Below are positions 8,322 through 12,500 of a stretch of 12,500 nucleotides of DNA, piece after piece. Location of the stretch: positions 1 through 12,500 of the forward strand of contig NW_013652713.1 of NCBI RefSeq assembly GCF_000499385.1, given 5' to 3'. A program made the translations under genes and the position numbers. How positions within the stretch are numbered: the stretch's first letter is position 1; every line of letters starts with the position of its first letter. The notes under the pieces were generated by a model. It had not been told where the DNA came from. It saw only the letters and a list, made by a program, of their open reading frames with translations, and ran no database searches. The stretch comes from Eimeria necatrix. Taxonomy: Eukaryota > Apicomplexa > Conoidasida > Eucoccidiorida > Eimeriidae.

Positions 8322-9300
8322 CAATTCCATGCGACGTGTAAATCCAGTGAGCTACAACACTCCCCAGTCACTTGCCACGGGCTACGAGCATTGTTAGCAA
8401 CAACAACTAAACAGCCTCAACAGCACTGCGCTTCCCAAAGACCTCAGAGAGACATTAGGATGGTAGCAGTCACATATGCCTGTACGCCCTGGAGCCTCAT
8501 GCACCACTGGTAATATGTTATGATGCTTTCGCTGACGGCAATCACTTTAATGATTCCCCACTCGTCTAAACCGCCATACAATTGATAGTTCCGTGATTTG
8601 GCCACACCGAAACTTGAATTCTTCTCTACAACCAATTCATCGCCAATTGCTGCATTCGAGACGCAGCATCTTCTTTTTCCCCCCCGACATCCAGGTAAAC
8701 GTCGGCCTGCCATGCCTCTTGAACTGGCTTTTGGGCGAATCTGTATTCATGGCATATGGTGCGCTTGTGAGCACTAGTGTCCTGAATTCTTTATGCACAT
8801 AGGCTATGTGCATTAAGACTAGGTGAGGCCAGCGGAGGCAGAAGAAGACATTCTTTGCTCTCCCAGCCTTCTTCAATTTGGAGGGCTATGCCGCTTGCCA
8901 ATTACCCTCAAGCCTGCGAATAGGCCAAATTTGTCACCCGTACTTTAAAACAGGTGTCCCGTAGCTGCAATCTTTTGGAAAAACGGGAATGAGGACGGTG
9001 TTTTGTGCTGTCGAATTAGCAAGCGCTAAGACAAACCACGGATAACGGATCCGCCGAGCTTCCATGCTTCGAAGTGATGGTTCTTCGAAACTCCACCCCC
9101 CCAGCTGGTTTTAATATTGTTGGCGACTACTCTTACTTCTCTTAGTGGATCATTTGTTCCAAGAGTTCTGCGATCGTGCACAGACTGGCATTCTATGCAT
9201 TGAAGTATGCCCCAGTAGCAAGCATTAACTGGCTGTCAGCCGGTATAGAATTGAATCCTTTACTGCGGCCCATTCACAGTCAAAGAGCGTATATCCTGGT
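8322..9300. other. Retroelement 3' flank without recognisable integrase
   Basis: An integrase should follow RNase H in a Ty3/gypsy element. A peptide LPKDLRETLG (8431-8460, another frame) resembles the '(I/L)P..LR..(I/L)' stretch just before the integrase zinc finger, but no HHCC or D,D-35-E pattern is visible after it. A 21-bp palindrome lies at 8793-8813. The rest shows only short, unsupported ORFs on both strands. Confidence 0.35.
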
Positions 9301-9420
9301 AAGATAAATGATTTAATTATATGTATAAAATAATATGCAGTAAAATTCTACATATTCAACACTGAGGAGGTAAGAATAATATAAAGTAAATGGCGAAATA
9401 ATGTGATATCAAGTGACACC
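9300..9420. other. AT-rich stretch
   Basis: A run of A/T-rich sequence (taattatatgtataaaataa and similar) separates the retroelement flank from the GCA-rich block. It contains no ORF of note and may be intergenic or promoter-like. Confidence 0.4.
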
Positions 9421-9529
9421 AAGTGAATCGACAATTTTGTTCTTGGCGTAAGGGCGTAAATGAGTCTGTACATAGCAGAAACTATTGCAGGCTGAAATGC
9501 AGCGCATGCAGGCATAAAATGCGTCTGAG

Positions 9530-10477
9530 TGGCAGCAGCACAGGTAAATTATGCTGCACAAGAAAGATGCTGCAGTACTATTCAGAAGTGCTCTTTCGAA
9601 GAAACAGAATCCATAGATGAGTGCATAAATAAAAACGTTTTCTTTGCTGATGGAGGAGCTGTGATAGGAGCTGGCAGCAGAAATTTCTACAACAGCGGAT
9701 GCAGCAGTAGCTTGCACAGTAGCTGCAGCAGCAAGACCGACACGTGCAACTGGAATACCAACCATACCTGCAACAGCAGCAAAAAGTGCAAATGCCGCTG
9801 CAAAAGCAAACGTAAAAGCAGCAGGAGAGGCAACAACTGCAGCAACAAGAACAGCAGTTGCAGCAACAACAGCAGCTGCAGCTGCATGCGAAGCATAGAT
9901 GCGGGAGCACCACCAACTGCACCAGCAATAACAATAGACGCAGCAACAGTAACAGCTTTGTCGGAAGAAGTAATTGCAAGTGCAGCCGCAGCAGCAGCAA
10001 CAGCAGCTGCACCGATGAGGTCAGGAAAAGCAACAGCAAGGTCAGCGACAACTGCTACAACAGAAGCAACCGCAAGTGGAAACGCAATGGCAAACGTCGT
10101 ACAAAGAAAAAACAATATTCACGGCCGCAAGAAGATAAGCTGCTGGTACTGTAGAAGCAGCGAGAAGTGCAGCTTCGGCTCGAGAAAAAAGAGTGCAGCA
10201 GCAGCAACGGCAGAACCACCTGTAAAGCTGCATCTGCAGGACTTCATTGCCTACATGCGTTCGAAATGCAATAAGATGATTTGTTTCTAAATTCTTTTGG
10301 CGCGGAACTGTCGAATGCTCCAAGGACTCTGTAGAATTTTGCAAACAGCCACCTTTACTAACCAAGCAAAGCAGAGAAAAGGCAACTTCAAGCTGCGGGT
10401 TCTCTCGAGAGCGAGCAGCAGCGAAGCAGTCACGAGGCCTAGAGAAGCACGGGAGCGGGGGCAGCTGCAGCTTGCTG

Positions 10478-10511
<34 letters not shown>

Positions 10512-10560
10512 GCAAGAAGCAGCACCAGCAGCGGCGGCGTGCAAGAAACAGCAGCAGTAG
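9530..10560. repeat. GCA/CAG trinucleotide-rich block
   Basis: GCA-type triplets, many degenerated to ACA, GTA, CCA or AAA, recur throughout; a pure (GCA)10 array lies at 10481-10510. Stop codons are rare in several frames because the repeat itself contains none, so the long ORFs here (253 codons at 9529-10290 plus; 157, 142 and 157 codons on the minus strand) are expected by composition and are weak evidence for genes. An 87-codon plus-strand frame (10297-10560) encodes a Ser10 run followed by an Ala-rich and Lys/Gln-rich end; it may be an exon but has no other support. Abundant CAG repeats within and between genes are known for Eimeria. Confidence 0.85.
9650..10247 (-). pseudogene. Possible Ala/Val-rich multi-membrane protein, frame-broken
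   Basis: On the minus strand an ATG at 10247, preceded by an in-frame TAG, begins MKSCRCSFTGGSAVAAAALF, like a signal peptide. The Ala/Val-rich reading then continues through four phase segments without a stop in any of them. Segments such as FAIAFPLAVASVVAVVADL, KAVTVAASIVIAGAVGGAP and FTFAFAAAFALFAAVAG look like membrane helices. Phase changes fall at A6 runs 10185-10190 and 10107-10112 (plus strand) and near 9893-9900. On the plus strand the same phase reads Ala/Thr-rich but meets a TAG (9896-9898) and a TAA (about 10136), which slightly favours the minus strand. Both readings share the same third-codon position, so composition cannot decide. It may be a non-coding repeat. Confidence 0.28.
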
Positions 10561-10837
10561 TAGCAGCGTGACCCAAACACCCCCACCAGTCCTGTGTGTG
10601 CTTTCGCACTATAGATCTTAACAGCGCTGATATTGTTTACTGGAAGGTATGCATATTCATGCGTGGAAAGTAAAGTAAATTACTAACCAAATACAAAATG
10701 CCATTATGCTAGTTACACAAAGTTTGAACAACACACCCGCCAGAACCTGTCCGACAGCAGTATTGCTGGTTCCCCACGGTGAAGTATCCAGACGTTGCTG
10801 AGATATGCAATCGCTGCGGGCATTTTTGTGCCTCTTA

Positions 10838-11065
10838 CAACAAAATGGCTTTTCCAATTTATACAAAAATACTATAGATAAGCATTTATGAAGAACCCGC
10901 AGAGTTTCGGCTGGGAATCTGAAGGGGTCCATGACCGGAGTTTGCACCTCTCACAAAATGGCCCGTCCAATTTTCAAAAGAGTAATATGGACAAAAATAT
11001 GTATATATAAAACGCTCGCACTGCTTTAGATAAGAATCTGAAGGGGTCCATGAGCGGAGCTTTTC
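10838..11065. repeat. 113-119-bp tandem duplication, diverged
   Basis: Two copies share blocks in the same order: caaaatgg...ccaattt (10841 and 10954), a tagataag block (about 10874 and 11026), and gaatctgaaggggtccatga(c/g)cggag (10915 and 11034). The middles differ. The second copy contains an atgtatatataaaa AT-rich insert-like stretch. It is probably part of the satellite-like DNA that continues downstream. Confidence 0.75.
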
Positions 11066-11424
11066 CTGGCGATTCCTGTGCAGCAATTACCAGAAGAATT
11101 CATTTCGGTGCCACATCCTGGACGTAATGCTATTGGTAAAGTTATCACGGTCTTTTTTAGACCAAAGTGCCCCCAATTTCTATTTAAATTAACCCTTTGC
11201 ACCGGATTTCTTAACATAAACTGGACATCTCGTGCAGCGCTTCTTCGAGCCTACCGTATTCGAATTTACTAGCCCGGATCATTTGTTCATTTTGTGCCTG
11301 ACAGTATATATTGTAGGCACTATAATTCCACAAGATATGCATGTTCTTTTTTTCAAAAGTAAATAAAAATTTTAATTTCTTTCTGTTTAAGTTTTTACTA
11401 CACACTGGCATGATTCAACATAAC
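11066..11424. other. No recognisable gene
   Basis: Mostly AT-rich sequence with small ORFs on both strands and no motifs. A T-rich/A-rich stretch lies at 11345-11395. Confidence 0.4.
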
Positions 11425-11990
11425 GAATGAAACGCCGCGTACCTGCGGTATTGCGTAATCACCATAACAATGCACTATGCCCATAATTCATATTTTTGCA
11501 TATTCCAGTTTTGTTCACTTTCACAAACTCCTGGGGAAATTATATCTTTCCTGCTTCACTAACACTCCCTAAAATCTTGTGTTTGCGACAATATTGCAGG
11601 CCCAAAGCAAAATTATGACAATAATTCCGCATATTCAAGTTCTGTTCACATCCGTTAACTGCTGAACAAATTCTTTTTTGATGCACTGAGTTCAACAGCA
11701 ATCTTGCTGTTTGTCAGAATACAGCAGTCCCAAGGCAATATACCCACAGTTCCGCATAAGTTTTGTTAATTTCGTGAACTTTGGAAAAATTCTTTCCTAC
11801 TTGCTGCACTGAGCTTAATTCCTGAATCTTGATTTTATCAGAGTACCGGAGGCTCATTGCAACATGTCCATAGTTCATAACTCCGCATATTCAAGTTCTG
11901 TTCATTTCATCAACTGAAAAATTCTTGCTTCCTTGCTGCAGTGGGCTTGACTACTAAATCTTAAAATACCCAATTTTAAGTCTCTAGTTC
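11425..11990. repeat. Degenerate satellite, about four 120-135-bp units
   Basis: Each unit contains, in order: a cata(a/g)ttc block, ccgcatattcaagttctgttca (variants at about 11497, 11627, 11752 and 11883), an aact...gaaaaattctt block, a cttgctgcactgagctt block, an aatcttg block, and a (c/g)gg-ccc-a-gcaa-at block. The units at 11620, 11746 and 11870 are the best preserved; the first unit and a partial one before it (about 11440-11482) are diverged. Identity is moderate and spacing varies by indels, so the array is old. It ends just before the telomere-like repeats. Confidence 0.8.
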
Positions 11991-12033
11991 TCAAAATATG
12001 AAGTAAAAAGATCAACAATAAACCTGAAACATT

Positions 12034-12058
12034 AAACCCTAAACCCTAAACCCTAAAC
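12034..12058. repeat. Telomere-like array (AAACCCT)3.5, C-rich on plus
   Basis: Three perfect AAACCCT units (12034-12054) followed by a partial AAACT. The unit equals the TTTAGGG telomere repeat of apicomplexan coccidia and plants. Confidence 0.95.
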
Positions 12059-12169
12059 TAACTTCAACAAGTACCTTTTCTTTCCAATTACTGGCCTCTC
12101 GAGGCTTCACAGAAAGCCCAAACACACCGCCGGATATTTGCTTTTTTTCGCTTCCTGCAGCATCCCTGC

Positions 12170-12224
12170 AACCCTAAACCCTAAACCCTAGGCCCTAAAC
12201 CCTAAGCCCTACGGCCTAAACCCC
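12170..12224. repeat. Degenerate telomere-like array, C-rich on plus
   Basis: About seven imperfect AAACCCT units with substitutions (ccctaggccctaaac, ccctaagccctacggcc). It has the same orientation as the block at 12034. Confidence 0.9.
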
Positions 12225-12304
12225 AAATTCTCAACCGTGGATAGAAAATGTTTTGAAGTTCTTAGCTCCCGCTGAAGTTTGCCGCCCAGCACAAGAGTTT
12301 AGTG

Positions 12305-12322
12305 CCTAGGGTTTAGGGTTTG
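12305..12322. repeat. Short telomere-like block, G-rich on plus
   Basis: cctagggtttagggtttgg holds two TTTAGGG units in the opposite orientation to the blocks at 12034 and 12170. Confidence 0.85.
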
Positions 12323-12333
12323 GTCACGACAAG

Positions 12334-12364
12334 GGCCTAGGGTTTAGGGTTTAGGGTTTAGGCC
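12334..12364. repeat. Telomere-like array (TTTAGGG)3, G-rich, with inverted ends
   Basis: The array starts ggcctaggg and ends tttaggcc, so the TTTAGGG units are bounded by short inverted ggcct/aggcc ends. It overlaps the stop codon of the minus-strand gene that follows (12358-12360). Confidence 0.95.
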
Positions 12365-12464
12365 AAGGCGCTGCGAATGTCATCGAGTTCCTCGTCGCTG
12401 CTGTCCTCCTCTTGCTCCACCAGCAGGGGCGGCTCATCCAGCTGCTGCTGGGGCTGCTGCTGCA

Positions 12465-12500
<36 letters not shown>
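12358..12500 (-). CDS. 3' end of a poly-Gln, acidic-tailed protein (partial)
   Basis: On the minus strand an open frame enters from beyond position 12500 and runs 46 codons to a TAA at 12360-12358. It reads a Gln-rich tract of CAG codons broken by single Leu and Pro residues, then LDEPPLLVEQEEDSSDEEL and a short end DDIRSALA. The switch from a homopolymer tract to a varied acidic C-terminus, with GAG/GAC/GAT used in a sensible frame, suggests a real gene end rather than repeat alone. The stop codon TAA is the first three bases of a TAAACCC telomere-like unit, so the array forms the start of the 3' UTR. The protein is not recognised and its start lies outside the window. Confidence 0.6.

Noticed and set aside
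8793..8813. 21-bp palindrome atgcacatag-g-ctatgtgcat
   Set aside because: Perfect but short; without an adjacent gene or a second copy I cannot call it an operator or a terminator.
9578..10051. Leu/Cys-rich minus-strand ORF
   Set aside because: The other-phase reading of the same trinucleotide repeat (CTG/TGC); a shadow.
9529..10290. 253-codon plus-strand ORF, the longest in the window
   Set aside because: GCA repeats lack stop codons in every frame, and the Ala phase changes within the ORF, so the first half is read as Ser/Cys/Asn-rich by-product. Kept only as part of the repeat block.
10287..10586. Minus-strand ORF with a Leu10 run
   Set aside because: Simply the complement of the (GCA)10 array read in the CTG phase.
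11425..11990. CRISPR-like array of regularly spaced repeats
   Set aside because: The whole unit is repeated and diverged, with no unique spacers, and the DNA is eukaryotic.

Overview
The window looks like eukaryotic nuclear DNA from a coccidian apicomplexan, most likely an Eimeria species. Three things point there: short AAACCCT/TTTAGGG telomere-like arrays inside the sequence (12034-12364), heavy CAG/GCA trinucleotide repeats that read as Ala, Ser or Gln runs (9530-10560 and 12410-12500), and the lack of any long uninterrupted ORF. A plant also uses TTTAGGG and carries gypsy elements, so the assignment is an inference. There are no bacterial-style operons, ribosome binding sites, tRNAs, rRNAs or CRISPR arrays.

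Layout. Positions 1-2350 hold no gene I can support, but contain two striking fold-back sequences: an imperfect 34-bp-arm hairpin (194-267) and a perfect 36-bp-arm hairpin (1120-1196). The second sits directly after a 48-bp tandem duplication. From 2360 to 4420 there are coding-like segments: a plus-strand open stretch (2360-2593), and two minus-strand blocks (2612-2993 and 3995-4417). The latter encodes a basic protein with an N-terminal hydrophobic segment and a second membrane segment. The minus-strand blocks could belong to one spliced gene, which I cannot prove.

Positions 6311-8321 contain a decayed Ty3/gypsy-type LTR retrotransposon on the plus strand. A Gag zinc-knuckle-like motif, a protease-like motif, reverse transcriptase, connection and RNase H pieces follow each other in the canonical order but in different frames, with many stops and lost catalytic residues. 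I could not find an integrase or the LTRs.

Positions 9530-10560 are a GCA-rich block that reads as Ala-rich protein on either strand. Its reading phase switches three times, twice at A6 runs. From 10830 to 12364 the window becomes satellite-like: a 113-119-bp duplication, about four copies of a 120-135-bp repeat, then telomere-like blocks in both orientations. The last 143 bases are the 3' end of a minus-strand gene with a poly-Gln tract and an acidic C-terminus, whose TAA stop codon is part of the telomere-like repeat.

The genes do not form an obvious pathway. The window reads as a repeat-rich, gene-poor segment with retroelement debris next to the end of one real gene.
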